From Sunxiuqinia sp963677175 (GTDB lineage Bacteria > Bacteroidota > Bacteroidia > Bacteroidales > Prolixibacteraceae): a stretch of DNA of 64,000 nt. Made by a program: the position numbers and the translations under genes. Where the stretch lies: NCBI GenBank assembly GCA_963677175.2, contig CAXXES010000007.1, positions 558,001 through 622,000 of the forward strand, given 5' to 3'. The notes below the pieces were generated by a model, which was not told the origin of the DNA, searched no databases, and worked only from the letters and a program-made list of their open reading frames with translations. Below are positions 36,469 to 45,255 of the stretch, one piece after another. Every line of letters starts with the position of its first letter. Position 1 is the stretch's first letter.

Positions 36469-36495
36469 TCAAAATTTTCGACTCAAGCTATCGTT

Positions 36496-36528
36496 AACCA
36501 CCTATTCATTCCAGGTGGTTTTTTTATT
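36496..36528 (+). terminator. rho-independent terminator after comA
   Basis: AACCACCT (36496-36503) pairs with AGGTGGTT (36513-36520), followed by a run of T. Ends the TPR-comA transcript. Confidence 0.88.
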
Positions 36529-36660
36529 TCTAAAAATCAGTCTTTTAAGATCATCTTTTTTATAGAGATCCCTGCTCTATTCCTGTTAAGGGAACATATT
36601 TTCAGAAAATGATTCCACCCAAATGACTTCTTTTTACCTATTCTAAATAAAGAATGCTGC

Positions 36661-36691
36661 TTTGAAATATGTAAATAGTTACATATCTTAT
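36661..36691 (+). promoter_or_regulatory. promoter with 20-bp palindrome in its spacer, upstream of the TCA operon
   Basis: TTTG at 36661-36664 and TATCTTAT at 36684-36691 (6 of 8 matches to TAnnTTTG) are 19 nt apart. The spacer is almost filled by ATATGTAAATAGTTACATAT (36667-36686), two 8-bp perfect arms around ATAG. A regulator bound there would cover the promoter, so repression is the simplest reading. The leader to the aconitase start is about 105 nt. I see nothing else in the 334-bp gap 36469-36802 except the comA terminator. Confidence 0.5.
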
Positions 36692-36802
36692 CAAGGATTT
36701 TTTGATATCTTAAGCCCTTCAAGGGAAACCTTTAGCGGCTCTTTTTGTTAAGGAAAATGGGGATAATAAGCCCGAAAAGACAATCGATTAAAAAACCACA
36801 AT

Positions 36803-39064
36803 ATGTTTGATTTAGATTTAGTAAAGAAAACCTACGAGAATTTTGGCCCTCGTATAGAAAAGGCCAGAGAAGTATTAAAGAAACCGCTTACCCTTTCTGA
36901 AAAAATTCTCTACACCCACTTGTTTGAACCGGAAAAAGTAACCGAATTTAAGCGAGGAGGTGATTATGTGGATTTTGCGCCCGACCGGGTTGCCATGCAG
37001 GATGCCACGGCTCAAATGGCCTTGCTCCAGTTTATGAATTCGGGAAGAGACAGAACAGCCGTTCCGTCAACCGTTCATTGCGACCACTTAATACAAGCCA
37101 GTGTTGGCGGTCGTACCGACTTAAAATTTGCCTTGGAAAGCAACAAAGAAGTTTTTGATTTTTTGGAATCGGTTTCAAACAAGTACGGTATTGGCTTTTG
37201 GAAACCAGGTGCAGGAATTATTCACCAGGTAGTTTTGGAGAACTATGCCTTCCCCGGTGGTATGATGATCGGAACTGACTCGCACACGGTAAATGCAGGC
37301 GGATTGGGGATGATCGCCATTGGCGTTGGTGGAGCCGACGCGGTTGATGTCATGGCCGGCATGGCCTGGGAACTAAAATTTCCCAAACTGATTGGTGTGA
37401 AACTAACTGGCAAGCTGAATGGCTGGACCGCAGCTAAAGATATTATCTTGAAAGTTGCAGGTATACTAACTGTAAAGGGCGGTACCGGAGCAATTATTGA
37501 ATATTTTGGCGAAGGAGCCAAATCTCTGTCAGCTACCGGTAAAGGAACCATTTGCAATATGGGTGCCGAAGTTGGGGCCACAACGTCAACCTTTGGCTAC
37601 GACGAGTCGATGGAGCGCTACCTTCGGGCCACTGAGCGTTCTGAAGTGGCCGATCTGGCCAACGGAATCAGAGAACATCTGACTGCCGATCCGGAAGTGT
37701 ATGCCAATCCTGAAAAGTATTTCGATCAGTTGATTGAAATTGATCTGGATAAACTGGAGCCTCATCTAAACGGACCTTTTACCCCTGACCTGGCAACTCC
37801 AATTTCTCAAGTTGCCCAAGCGGCAAAGAAAAACGGATGGCCGACCAAAATTGAAGTTGGATTAATTGGTTCGTGTACCAATTCATCGTACGAAGATATT
37901 TCGAGAGCTGCTTCACTTGCCCAGCAAGCAGTAGATAAAAAATTAAAAACAAAGTCAGAATTTACCATCACGCCGGGCTCGGAGCAAGTTCGCTACACCA
38001 TTGAACGAGATGGCTTTATCGATATTTTTGAAAAAATAGGTGCCAGCGTATTTGCCAATGCCTGCGGTCCTTGTATCGGACAATGGAACCGGGCGGGAGC
38101 AGAAAAAGGCGAGAAAAATACGATTGTACATTCTTTCAACCGAAACTTCTCGAAACGTGCCGATGGAAACCCCAACACGCATGCTTTTGTAGCATCACCC
38201 GAGTTGGTTACCGCCTTGGCCATTGCCGGCGACATCACCTTCAATCCAATGACCGACAAATTAATCAATGAAGATGGGCAAAAAGTCGTTTTGGATCCTC
38301 CAACAGGACAAGAGCTGCCTGACAAAGGTTTTGCTGTTGAAGATGCCGGCTATCAGGCCCCTGCCGCTGACGGTTCATCGGTTACTATCGTAGTAGCACC
38401 AGATTCCGGTCGTCTGCAGTTGCTTTCAGCATTTGACCCATGGGATGGAAAAAATCTGAATGGCGCCCGGTTACTAATCAAAGCAGCCGGAAAATGTACC
38501 ACCGACCACATTTCGATGGCAGGTCCCTGGTTGCGTTTCCGCGGACACCTGGACAATATTTCCAACAACATGCTCATTGGAGCTGTCAATGCCTTCAACA
38601 ACGAAACCAACAAAGTTAAAAATCAGTTGAATGGAGCTTACGATGAAGTTCCCAAGGTACAACGGGCCTACAAAGCAGCCAATATCCCGACCGTAGTCGT
38701 GGGCGACCATAACTATGGCGAAGGTTCATCGCGCGAACATGCTGCCATGGAACCCCGTCATCTTGGAGTCAAAGCAATCATTGTCAAGTCATTTGCACGA
38801 ATCCACGAAACCAACCTGAAGAAACAGGGCATGCTGGGGCTCACGTTTTTGGACGAAGCAGACTACGATAAAATTCAGGAAGATGACAAATTCAATTTCA
38901 TTAATTTATCGGAATTCGCACCCGCAAAACCATTGTACGTAGAATTGGTTCATGCCAATGGAAATAAGGAAATTATCGAATTAAATCATACCTACAATGC
39001 GCAACAAATTGATTGGTATAAAGCCGGCTCAGCATTAAATTTAATTAAGCAACAAAATAACTAA
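36803..39064 (+). CDS. acn: aconitate hydratase, mitochondrial-type
   Basis: Interconverts citrate and isocitrate with a 4Fe-4S cluster. 753 aa, close to mitochondrial aconitase, with cluster ligands C358 (GSCTNSSYED) and C421, C424 (NACGPCIGQW). Substrate-binding blocks include STVHCDHLIQ, GTDSHTVNAGG and GDHNYGEGSSREHAA near the C-terminus. First gene of the TCA operon; the NADP-type isocitrate dehydrogenase starts 20 nt after its stop. A palindromic promoter region precedes it. Confidence 0.97.
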   Translation: MFDLDLVKKTYENFGPRIEKAREVLKKPLTLSEKILYTHLFEPEKVTEFKRGGDYVDFAPDRVAMQDATAQMALLQFMNSGRDRTAVPSTVHCDHLIQASVGGRTDLKFALESNKEVFDFLESVSNKYGIGFWKPGAGIIHQVVLENYAFPGGMMIGTDSHTVNAGGLGMIAIGVGGADAVDVMAGMAWELKFPKLIGVKLTGKLNGWTAAKDIILKVAGILTVKGGTGAIIEYFGEGAKSLSATGKGTICNMGAEVGATTSTFGYDESMERYLRATERSEVADLANGIREHLTADPEVYANPEKYFDQLIEIDLDKLEPHLNGPFTPDLATPISQVAQAAKKNGWPTKIEVGLIGSCTNSSYEDISRAASLAQQAVDKKLKTKSEFTITPGSEQVRYTIERDGFIDIFEKIGASVFANACGPCIGQWNRAGAEKGEKNTIVHSFNRNFSKRADGNPNTHAFVASPELVTALAIAGDITFNPMTDKLINEDGQKVVLDPPTGQELPDKGFAVEDAGYQAPAADGSSVTIVVAPDSGRLQLLSAFDPWDGKNLNGARLLIKAAGKCTTDHISMAGPWLRFRGHLDNISNNMLIGAVNAFNNETNKVKNQLNGAYDEVPKVQRAYKAANIPTVVVGDHNYGEGSSREHAAMEPRHLGVKAIIVKSFARIHETNLKKQGMLGLTFLDEADYDKIQEDDKFNFINLSEFAPAKPLYVELVHANGNKEIIELNHTYNAQQIDWYKAGSALNLIKQQNN

Positions 39065-39084
39065 TCAAAAATTAGACACCCGAA

Positions 39085-40317
39085 ATGAACAAAATTAGAG
39101 TAGTAAATCCGGTTGTTGAACTGGACGGAGATGAAATGACCCGGGTTATTTGGTCTTTCATTAAAGAAAAACTCATTTTTCCTTACCTCGACCTGGACAT
39201 TAAGTATTATGATTTGGGAATGGAAAAACGTGATGGAACAGATGATCAAATCACCATTGATGCTGCCCATGCCATCAAGAAGTATGGTGTGGGAATCAAA
39301 TGCGCAACCATTACTCCAGACGAAGTTCGAGTGAAAGAATTCAATTTAAAACACATGTGGCGCTCGCCCAATGGAACCATCCGAAACATTCTGGGTGGAA
39401 CTGTCTTCCGCGAACCCATTATCATTAGTAATATTCCACGATTGGTGCCAGGATGGAAAAAACCGATTTGTATTGGCCGTCATGCGTTTGGTGACCAATA
39501 CCGTGCAACTGACTTCCGAACCAAAGGAAAAGGGAAATTAACCATTACGTTTACCCCTGAAGACGGTGGCGAAGTGCAATCGTTTGATGTCTTTGATTTT
39601 GAAGGCGACGGAATAGCCATGGCCATGTACAACACCGACGAATCGATCATCGGGTTTGCCAAAGCTTGTATGAACCAGGCGCTCAGCAAAGGCTGGCCAC
39701 TTTACCTTTCAACAAAAAATACCATCTTAAAAAAATACGATGGTCGATTCAAAGATCTTTTTGAGGAAGTGTTTAATAATGAATTTAAAGAGAAATTTGA
39801 AGCTGCCGGAATTACTTACGAACACCGTTTAATTGACGATATGGTAGCCGCTGCCATGAAATGGGAAGGCGGATATGTTTGGGCATGTAAAAATTACGAT
39901 GGCGATGTTCAGTCGGACACGATAGCTCAAGGATTTGGTTCTTTAGGCTTGATGACGTCAACCTTGATCACTCCAGACGGTAAAACCATGGAAGCAGAAG
40001 CTGCTCACGGAACAGTAACACGCCACTTCCGCCAGCACCAGCAAGGAAATCCAACATCGACAAACCCAATCGCCTCCATTTTTGCGTGGACGAGAGGTTT
40101 GGCTTTCAGAGGTAAATTGGATGACAACCAAGCTTTAATTGGCTTTGCCAACACACTGGAGCAAGTTTGTATTGAGACTATTGAAAGCGGAAAAATGACG
40201 AAAGACCTGGCCTTGATTATTCACGAAAAGGATCTGAAACAAGAACATTATCTGTCAACAGAGGAATTTTTAAATACGATTGATGCTAACCTGAAAAGCA
40301 GATTAACAGCGAACTAA
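39085..40317 (+). CDS. icd: isocitrate dehydrogenase, homodimeric NADP type (IDH1-like)
   Basis: Oxidative decarboxylation of isocitrate to 2-oxoglutarate. The 410-aa protein is of the eukaryotic-like class: VVELDGDEMTRVIW, CATITPDEVRV, KHMWRSPNGTIRNILGGTVFREPI, IDDMVAAAMKWEGGYVWACKNYDGDVQSD, and EAAHGTVTRHFRQHQQG, where the His-Arg after TVT is associated with NADP use. It is unrelated at the sequence-class level to the second isocitrate dehydrogenase, whose ATG follows the stop after 2 nt. Confidence 0.96.
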   Translation: MNKIRVVNPVVELDGDEMTRVIWSFIKEKLIFPYLDLDIKYYDLGMEKRDGTDDQITIDAAHAIKKYGVGIKCATITPDEVRVKEFNLKHMWRSPNGTIRNILGGTVFREPIIISNIPRLVPGWKKPICIGRHAFGDQYRATDFRTKGKGKLTITFTPEDGGEVQSFDVFDFEGDGIAMAMYNTDESIIGFAKACMNQALSKGWPLYLSTKNTILKKYDGRFKDLFEEVFNNEFKEKFEAAGITYEHRLIDDMVAAAMKWEGGYVWACKNYDGDVQSDTIAQGFGSLGLMTSTLITPDGKTMEAEAAHGTVTRHFRQHQQGNPTSTNPIASIFAWTRGLAFRGKLDDNQALIGFANTLEQVCIETIESGKMTKDLALIIHEKDLKQEHYLSTEEFLNTIDANLKSRLTAN

Positions 40318-40319
40318 TT

Positions 40320-41588
40320 ATGGGAGAAAATATCAAACTCGAAAATGGGATTCTGAAAATACCCACCCAACCCATTATCCCCTACATTGTGGGTGATGGA
40401 ATTGGTAAGGATATTACAAAACCATCCCAAATAGTTTTAGATGCCGCTGTTGAAAAGGCTTACGGAACATCCAGAAAGCTGGTATGGAAAGAAGTTTTGG
40501 CGGGTGAAAAAGCCTTTAAGGCAACAGGTCAATACCTTCCTGATGAAACCATTGACAGCTTTAAAGAATACCTGGTTGGAATAAAAGGCCCACTGGAAAC
40601 GCCCGTAGGAGGAGGAATTCGTTCGCTCAACGTAGCTTTGCGTCAAACACTCGATTTATATGTTTGCCTGCGCCCGGTGCGCTGGTTTAAGGGAGTACCC
40701 TCTCCCATCCGGTATCCGTCAATGGTCGACATGCATATCTTTCGCGAAAACACGGAAGATATTTATGCCGGAATTGAGTTTATGACAGGGGAAGAAAAAA
40801 CGAAAAAGTTTCGGGATTTTCTGATTCATGAAATGGGTGTAACTTCGGAGATCCGTTTTCCTGAAAGTTCCTCTTTCGGCGTAAAACCCATATCGAAAGA
40901 AGGTTCTGAAAGGCTCGTAAGAGCGGCTATTCATTATGCCATCAAACGGGATCTGCCCTCAGTAACCCTTGTACATAAAGGAAACATTATGAAGTTTACT
41001 GAAGGTGCTTTCAAAAACTGGAGCTATGATTTAGCAGAATCAGAATTTGCCGATCAGGTTTTTACCTGGCGACAGTATCAGCAAATTGAGCAGGACAAAG
41101 GTCAGCTGGATGCGCAAAAGGCACTTGAACAAGCCAAAAAATCAGGTAAAGTCATCGTACAGGATGTGATTACTGATGCCTTTCTTCAAGACAGTTTATT
41201 GCATCCATACAATCATTCGGTTATTGCGACCATGAATTTGAATGGTGATTATATTTCCGATCAATTGGCAGCCATGGTAGGTGGAATTGGTATATCGCCC
41301 GGTGCGAATATCAATTACCAAAGTGGATTTGCTATTTTCGAGGCCACTCATGGTACGGCGCCAACAATAGCCGGTACAGGAAAAGCCAATCCAAGTTCAT
41401 TGATTCTCTCAGGAGTTATGATGCTTGAGTACCTTGGATGGGATGAGGCAGCCGAACATGTTTTCGATGCCATGGAACATACCTTTGCTAAACGTCGGGT
41501 GACGTCAGATCTGCATGCCATGATGGAAAGTTCAACCCTGTTGTCTACCACGGAGTTTGCTGATGAAATAATCCGGAATATTCACTAA
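40320..41588 (+). CDS. icd: isocitrate dehydrogenase, E. coli-Icd class, probably not NADP-specific
   Basis: 422-aa enzyme of the bacterial Icd class: YIVGDGIGKDIT, GGGIRSLNVALRQ with S102 at the position of the phosphorylatable Ser113 of E. coli, FRENTEDIYAGIEF, VTLVHKGNIMKFTEG. The cofactor pocket differs from NADP-dependent E. coli Icd: K344/Y345 become T349/I350, V351 becomes A356, Y391 becomes S396 and R395 becomes A400. NAD-linked members commonly have Asp-Ile at the first two, so NAD use is inferred, not proven. Directly adjacent to the NADP-type enzyme, with a 2-nt gap, giving the operon two isocitrate dehydrogenases. Confidence 0.93.
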   Translation: MGENIKLENGILKIPTQPIIPYIVGDGIGKDITKPSQIVLDAAVEKAYGTSRKLVWKEVLAGEKAFKATGQYLPDETIDSFKEYLVGIKGPLETPVGGGIRSLNVALRQTLDLYVCLRPVRWFKGVPSPIRYPSMVDMHIFRENTEDIYAGIEFMTGEEKTKKFRDFLIHEMGVTSEIRFPESSSFGVKPISKEGSERLVRAAIHYAIKRDLPSVTLVHKGNIMKFTEGAFKNWSYDLAESEFADQVFTWRQYQQIEQDKGQLDAQKALEQAKKSGKVIVQDVITDAFLQDSLLHPYNHSVIATMNLNGDYISDQLAAMVGGIGISPGANINYQSGFAIFEATHGTAPTIAGTGKANPSSLILSGVMMLEYLGWDEAAEHVFDAMEHTFAKRRVTSDLHAMMESSTLLSTTEFADEIIRNIH

Positions 41589-41620
41589 CTTGAAAAAAAT
41601 CAAACTAAAATACTTATAAA

Positions 41621-42943
41621 ATGGAATACATTAAGAATCGGTTTTACCAGAAAGCAAGCAAGTGCGTTAACGAATACCAACGACTTAAGAACGAACATGG
41701 AGACAAAGTAATTGCCAATGTAACAATAGGGCAAGTCATGACAGGGATGAAAGGTGTGCCCAGTTTAATTACTGACACTTCGAAACTGGACCCAACAACA
41801 GGAATTCGGTTTCGTGGACACACGATTCCCGAGCTTCGGGAAAAGCTACCTCGATTGAATCCCGACGGAGAGCCACTTCCCGAAGGACTTTTCTACCTGA
41901 TGCTGATCGGCGAAATACCAGAGCGTGACGATGTGTTAAACCTCAGCAAGGACTGGGCAACGCGTGCCTATGTGCCACAGCATGTGTTTGATGTAATTGA
42001 TGCCATTCCAAAGAATGCCCGCCCGATGACTCAATTCAGTGCGGCTATTCTCAGCATGGCTACAGATTCAATTTTCCAGAAAGCATACCGTACGGGGGTT
42101 CATAAGAAGCACTATTGGGATACAACCTACGAAGATGTGATGAACCTGATTGCACGTTTGCCCAGGATTGCAGCCTACATCTATCGCCGCCAGTTCTTTA
42201 ACGATCATCATATTGAACCGGATCCACGTCTGGACTGGGCTGGAAACCTGGCTCACATGATGGGTCACGACAGCGAAGAAGTGAAACGCTTACTTCGCTT
42301 GTATATGGTGATTCATTCCGATCATGAAGGTGGAAACGTTTCGGCTCATACCACTCACTTGGTAGGCTCGGCCCTCAGCAACCCTTATTATGCTTATGCT
42401 GCCGGTATGCTTGGATTAGCAGGCCCGCTTCATGGTTACGCCAATCAAGAAGTAATAAACTGGATTTTTTCCATGCTTCAGGAGTTGGATACCGAAAATC
42501 CAACAGAAGAAGAAATTATTGCCTATAGCAAACGAACACTGGCTGAAGGACGAGTTATTCCGGGGTATGGACACGCCGTTTTGCGTCAAACCGATCCACG
42601 GTTTACAGCACAACAGGAATTTGCCAAGAAATATGTGAAAGACGATAAACTAGTCAATATCGTTAATACGCTTTCGCGGGTGGTACCGCCAATTTTGGAA
42701 GAAACTGGAAAGGTGAAAAACCCCTGGCCAAACGTAGACGCCTATTCGGGCTCTTTGCTTTACCATTACGGCATCAAAGAGCATTCCTTTTACACCGTCA
42801 TGTTCGGAGTATCCAGGGCGCTTGGTGTATTAGCAAGCCTGGTTATGGACCGCCTGTATGGATTACCTATTGAGCGACCATCTTCATTTCCGCTCAAATG
42901 GTATCATGAAAAAGCTGACGATAAAAATGCTGCTGGATGTTAA
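41621..42943 (+). CDS. gltA: citrate synthase, eukaryotic (mitochondrial) type
   Basis: Condenses oxaloacetate and acetyl-CoA. 440 aa, with the type I (mitochondria-like) pattern: GMKGVPSLITDTSKLDPTTGIRFRGHTIPE, SDHEGGNVSAHTTHLVGSALSNPYYAYAAGMLGLAGPLHGYANQEV, PGYGHAVLRQTDPRF and a C-terminal LPIERPSSFPLKW. The catalytic His residues fall in GPLHG and PGYGH. Last gene of the TCA operon, which thus encodes three consecutive steps (citrate synthase, aconitase, isocitrate dehydrogenase). A terminator follows. Confidence 0.96.
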   Translation: MEYIKNRFYQKASKCVNEYQRLKNEHGDKVIANVTIGQVMTGMKGVPSLITDTSKLDPTTGIRFRGHTIPELREKLPRLNPDGEPLPEGLFYLMLIGEIPERDDVLNLSKDWATRAYVPQHVFDVIDAIPKNARPMTQFSAAILSMATDSIFQKAYRTGVHKKHYWDTTYEDVMNLIARLPRIAAYIYRRQFFNDHHIEPDPRLDWAGNLAHMMGHDSEEVKRLLRLYMVIHSDHEGGNVSAHTTHLVGSALSNPYYAYAAGMLGLAGPLHGYANQEVINWIFSMLQELDTENPTEEEIIAYSKRTLAEGRVIPGYGHAVLRQTDPRFTAQQEFAKKYVKDDKLVNIVNTLSRVVPPILEETGKVKNPWPNVDAYSGSLLYHYGIKEHSFYTVMFGVSRALGVLASLVMDRLYGLPIERPSSFPLKWYHEKADDKNAAGC

Positions 42944-42958
42944 TCCAACGCTAAAACT

Positions 42959-42990
42959 AAAAAATGCTCTCTGCAAAGGGGGCATTTTTT
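42959..42990 (+). terminator. rho-independent terminator of the TCA operon
   Basis: AAAATGC pairs with GCATTTT around a 14-nt loop whose ends can pair further (CT/GG), followed by the T-run TTTTTT to 42990. Confidence 0.75.
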
Positions 42991-43160
42991 ATTACGTAAA
43001 TACGATTTCTGCAATATAAAAACAGCCGAAATTGTTTATAACCACATTGACGAACAGAGAGAAACTCGCCAAACACGAATTGTCGTAAGCGTTCTATGAC
43101 TTACTGACAATTGTTAATATCTCCGGTTAACACCTGGTTGATTTAAAACCCTCGAAATAA

Positions 43161-43192
43161 TTGACTTATATTGGTTTTTCGGTGTACATTTG
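43161..43192 (+). promoter_or_regulatory. promoter of the candidate ncRNA gene
   Basis: TTG at 43161-43163 and TACATTTG at 43185-43192, an exact TAnnTTTG match, 21 nt apart. Predicted transcription start near 43199, with no protein gene behind it. Confidence 0.6.
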
Positions 43193-43198
43193 ATACTA

Positions 43199-43737
43199 TC
43201 AGGTGAGCGATAAAAGACTGCTCCGAAGATGTAGAGGCGACAAAAGCTCTTAGCTGAGTCAGCGTCAAATCGTCCAGACCCTCGGGTTTGTGCATCAAAC
43301 GAGCCGAAGTTTAAGCAACCAAAGACCCGTTCTTTACAAGCTTGATTAAAACGAAAACGATTTGCTTCGGCAGATCAAGTAGGTTTAAGATTGATGGCTA
43401 TTTTCAGGAAGGAATTCGTTCCGGACTGATAATAAGAGATCGTTGGAACTCCGGTTCATTAAACCATCGAAATTTGAGTGAAGGATGATCGCAAGACCAA
43501 AATTCCTCAAAAGCTGTCAAAAACTTCGTCCGGGAAAACGATCTTCGGGTTTGTTGAGCGGACAGCCGGAAGGCGATGCTGTAAAAAGCACTGCCGGAAA
43601 GCCAAGGGCTGAAAACAGGGATCCTCGATTCGATGATCAGCCAGTCAAAATAACAGTAGCCTGGCACGAAAGATGATTTCGGTCGTCAAGTAGTGAATGG
43701 GAGCTATTCGTAACGAGTGGTTCCCATTGTTGTTTTT
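43199..43737 (+). ncRNA. candidate structured non-coding RNA, about 540 nt, unassigned
   Basis: Bounded by an exact-consensus promoter and a strong terminator, with no credible reading frame on either strand. Many hairpins can be drawn by eye: GCTGAGTCAGC (near 43252), GTTTG/CAAAC (near 43286), CTTGAT/ATCAAG (43340-43379), GGAA/TTCC around 43410, GTCCG/CGGAC (43528-43564), GCCGG/CCGG enclosing TGCT/AGCA (43565-43598), GGCTG/CAGCC (43606-43642) and CGAAA/TTTCG (43667-43681). I looked for tmRNA, RNase P, group II intron domain V and SRP landmarks and found none. Either an unrecognised RNA class or a divergent member of a known one. Confidence 0.5.
43696..43737 (+). terminator. rho-independent terminator of the candidate ncRNA
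   Basis: AATGGGA (43696-43702) pairs with TCCCATT (43722-43728); the interior can also pair (TCGT/ACGA). Followed by GTTGTTTTT. Confidence 0.8.
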
Positions 43738-44428
43738 AGTCCCTACCCGATCCAAAAATTTCACGGATCAATTCAAATCATGGTGGAGAGTTAGTGTTAT
43801 CCTATTTGAAAGGAAGTAGGGTTTAGCCAAAGGGTAGCTTATAAATAGACAGTTCCTGGAGTCTGGAGCTTTTGCTGACGCCCGTTGGACTATAATCCAG
43901 TCACTGACTTTGTTGTTTTTTGTAAAAAATGGAAAAGTCAGCGACCAGCTTTCTTATTTTTTCGAAAAAATGGAAGAATCGGCGGCCAACTTTGTTGTTT
44001 TTTTGAAAAAAGAAGAAAATTTGCGGCCAGCTTTTCCAAATTTTGTAAAAAATGTAAAAATCAGCGGCCAGCTTTCTTGTTTTTTGTGAAAAATGGAAAA
44101 GTCAGCGGCCAGCTTTGATGTTTTTTCGAAAAAATAGGAAAATCGGCGACCAGCTTTGTTGTTCTCTGTGAAAAATGGAAAAATTAGCGGACGAAATTGA
44201 GCATGACAGTCGAAAAACAGACCCGATTCTGCATGATTTGTGAATGATTTGACCCCCTGAATACCCAGCGAAGTGCTTTGGGGTGGCTATCCTTTTTTTG
44301 AGCTTGTTCGGCTTTTGCCTAAAGGGGGATCAATTGTGATATTCTTAAGAATTTCAAAACATGTCGCTTATGGATCATTAAAATCCAAAGGATTCCTTTT
44401 TTCGTCAAAAATTTGAAGTGAGCCAATT
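43738..44428. other. gene-free interval between ncRNA candidate and crp/fnr gene
   Basis: Apart from the 41-bp tandem array, this 690-bp stretch holds no supported gene. A CCCTGAATACCCAG..GGGGTGG segment at 44255-44286 and the AAAGGGGGATCAATTG word near 44320 look like intergenic repeat debris. Reading frames are short and low-complexity. Confidence 0.6.
43901..44194. repeat. six-copy 41-bp tandem repeat
   Basis: Full 41-bp units start at 43938, 43979, 44020, 44061, 44102 and 44143. A 37-bp degenerate unit precedes (43901) and an 11-bp partial unit follows (44184). Each unit has a conserved GCGGCCAGCTTT-like core followed by a T-run and an A-run; in some units these join as the palindrome TTTTTTCGAAAAAA. 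Unit length is not a multiple of three, so it is not protein-coding, and no variable spacers are present. Confidence 0.92.
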
Positions 44429-45124
44429 TCACCCCCGCAGACTAATCTCTCGCAGCTTATCAAACTCAAGCACGATCACATCTTTGTCTTTCAATTGAAT
44501 CAATCCGTCTTTTTCATACGACTTCAATAGCTTAACGGCACTCTCTGTCGAAATTCCGGCGAATTCAGCCAGATCTTTTCGCGAAAGCAGATGAAAGATT
44601 TTGGGATTCTCAGCTTTAAAACCATTCAGGTAAAGCAAGGTATCGGCCAGGCGGCCATTCATCTGCTTGTAAAGCACGCTTCGGATGGTCGAAAACAAAC
44701 CCGTGCTTTGCTCACAGTAACGCTGAATAAAGTTGTATCCAAACAAACCATTCTGCCTGACCACTTGGCCGATGGCGTCTTTTTCAATCAAAAAAGCCAT
44801 GCAATCGGTGAGTGCAACCGTAGAATAATCGAAAGTACTTTTTGAAAAGGCTGACGACAGTCCAACAAAGTCGCCCTGCTGAAAAATCTTCAGGTTGTAA
44901 AGTTTGTTGTTATCGCCTTCCAGGTACTGTTTGACCAAACCATCAATCAGGAACAATACATACGACGCAAAAGCACCTTGCTTGGTCAAATTGTCGCCTT
45001 TCCGAAAATGAACCTGCGTTTTTGCCGATCGCACCAGTTGAACTTCATCGGGTGCAAGTGTCTGAAAACATGGCGCCTTAATGTCACAAATAAAATTATC
45101 ATCGGTTTCCAAAATCGTCTTCAT
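44429..45124 (-). CDS. Crp/Fnr-family transcriptional regulator
   Basis: 231-aa regulator: cyclic-nucleotide-binding-type beta-barrel (about 25-140: FRKGDNLTKQGAFASYVLFLIDGLVKQYLEG, then GDFVGLSSAF) and a C-terminal winged helix (LSRKDLAEFAGISTESAVKLLKSYEKDGLIQLKDKDVIVLE). Two N-terminal Cys (13 and 19) are present but not the four-Cys pattern of an iron-sulfur FNR, so the sensed signal is unknown; heme, NO or a small molecule are possible in this superfamily. It is divergent from the CoA-disulfide-reductase gene, its likely target, with a 27-bp inverted repeat between them. Confidence 0.9.
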   Translation of the reverse strand: MKTILETDDNFICDIKAPCFQTLAPDEVQLVRSAKTQVHFRKGDNLTKQGAFASYVLFLIDGLVKQYLEGDNNKLYNLKIFQQGDFVGLSSAFSKSTFDYSTVALTDCMAFLIEKDAIGQVVRQNGLFGYNFIQRYCEQSTGLFSTIRSVLYKQMNGRLADTLLYLNGFKAENPKIFHLLSRKDLAEFAGISTESAVKLLKSYEKDGLIQLKDKDVIVLEFDKLREISLRG

Positions 45125-45180
45125 GAATTTAAAATCATTACATTGAGGGGTGAAGTTAGGAATAAATCAATAAAAAAGTT

Positions 45181-45207
45181 GTTCCATTTCAACCCGAGAG
45201 TTGGAAC
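45181..45207. promoter_or_regulatory. inverted repeat in the crp/fnr - CoADR divergent region
   Basis: GTTCCA (45181-45186) and TGGAAC (45202-45207), with an inner AAC/GTT pair (TCAAC..GTTGG). It lies 57 bp from the regulator start and 77 bp from the reductase start, a position from which either promoter could be controlled. It does not match the canonical TTGA-N6-TCAA Fnr site. Confidence 0.35.
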
Positions 45208-45247
45208 AGCACAGGCGAAGATGCTAGGTTGCTGGTATCATTCAGAA

Positions 45248-45255
45248 TACTTTTG
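45248..45255 (+). promoter_or_regulatory. -7 promoter element of the CoADR-rhodanese gene
   Basis: TACTTTTG, an exact TAnnTTTG match, 29 nt before the ATG at 45284. This supports that ATG over the open frame that continues upstream. A -33 TTG at 45229-45231 is closer than usual (16 nt). Confidence 0.5.

Noticed and set aside
43199..43737. tmRNA, RNase P RNA or group II intron
   Set aside because: No GGTTCGA-type tRNA-like 3' end with an alanine tag, no GAGGAAAGTCC block, and no domain V hairpin with reverse transcriptase.
43885..44118. 77-aa frame across the 41-bp repeats
   Set aside because: The unit is not a multiple of three, so each copy is read differently. Low-complexity Lys/Phe sequence without family.
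43901..44194. CRISPR array
   Set aside because: Units are contiguous and alike over their full 41 bp; there are no unique spacers and no cas genes in the window.
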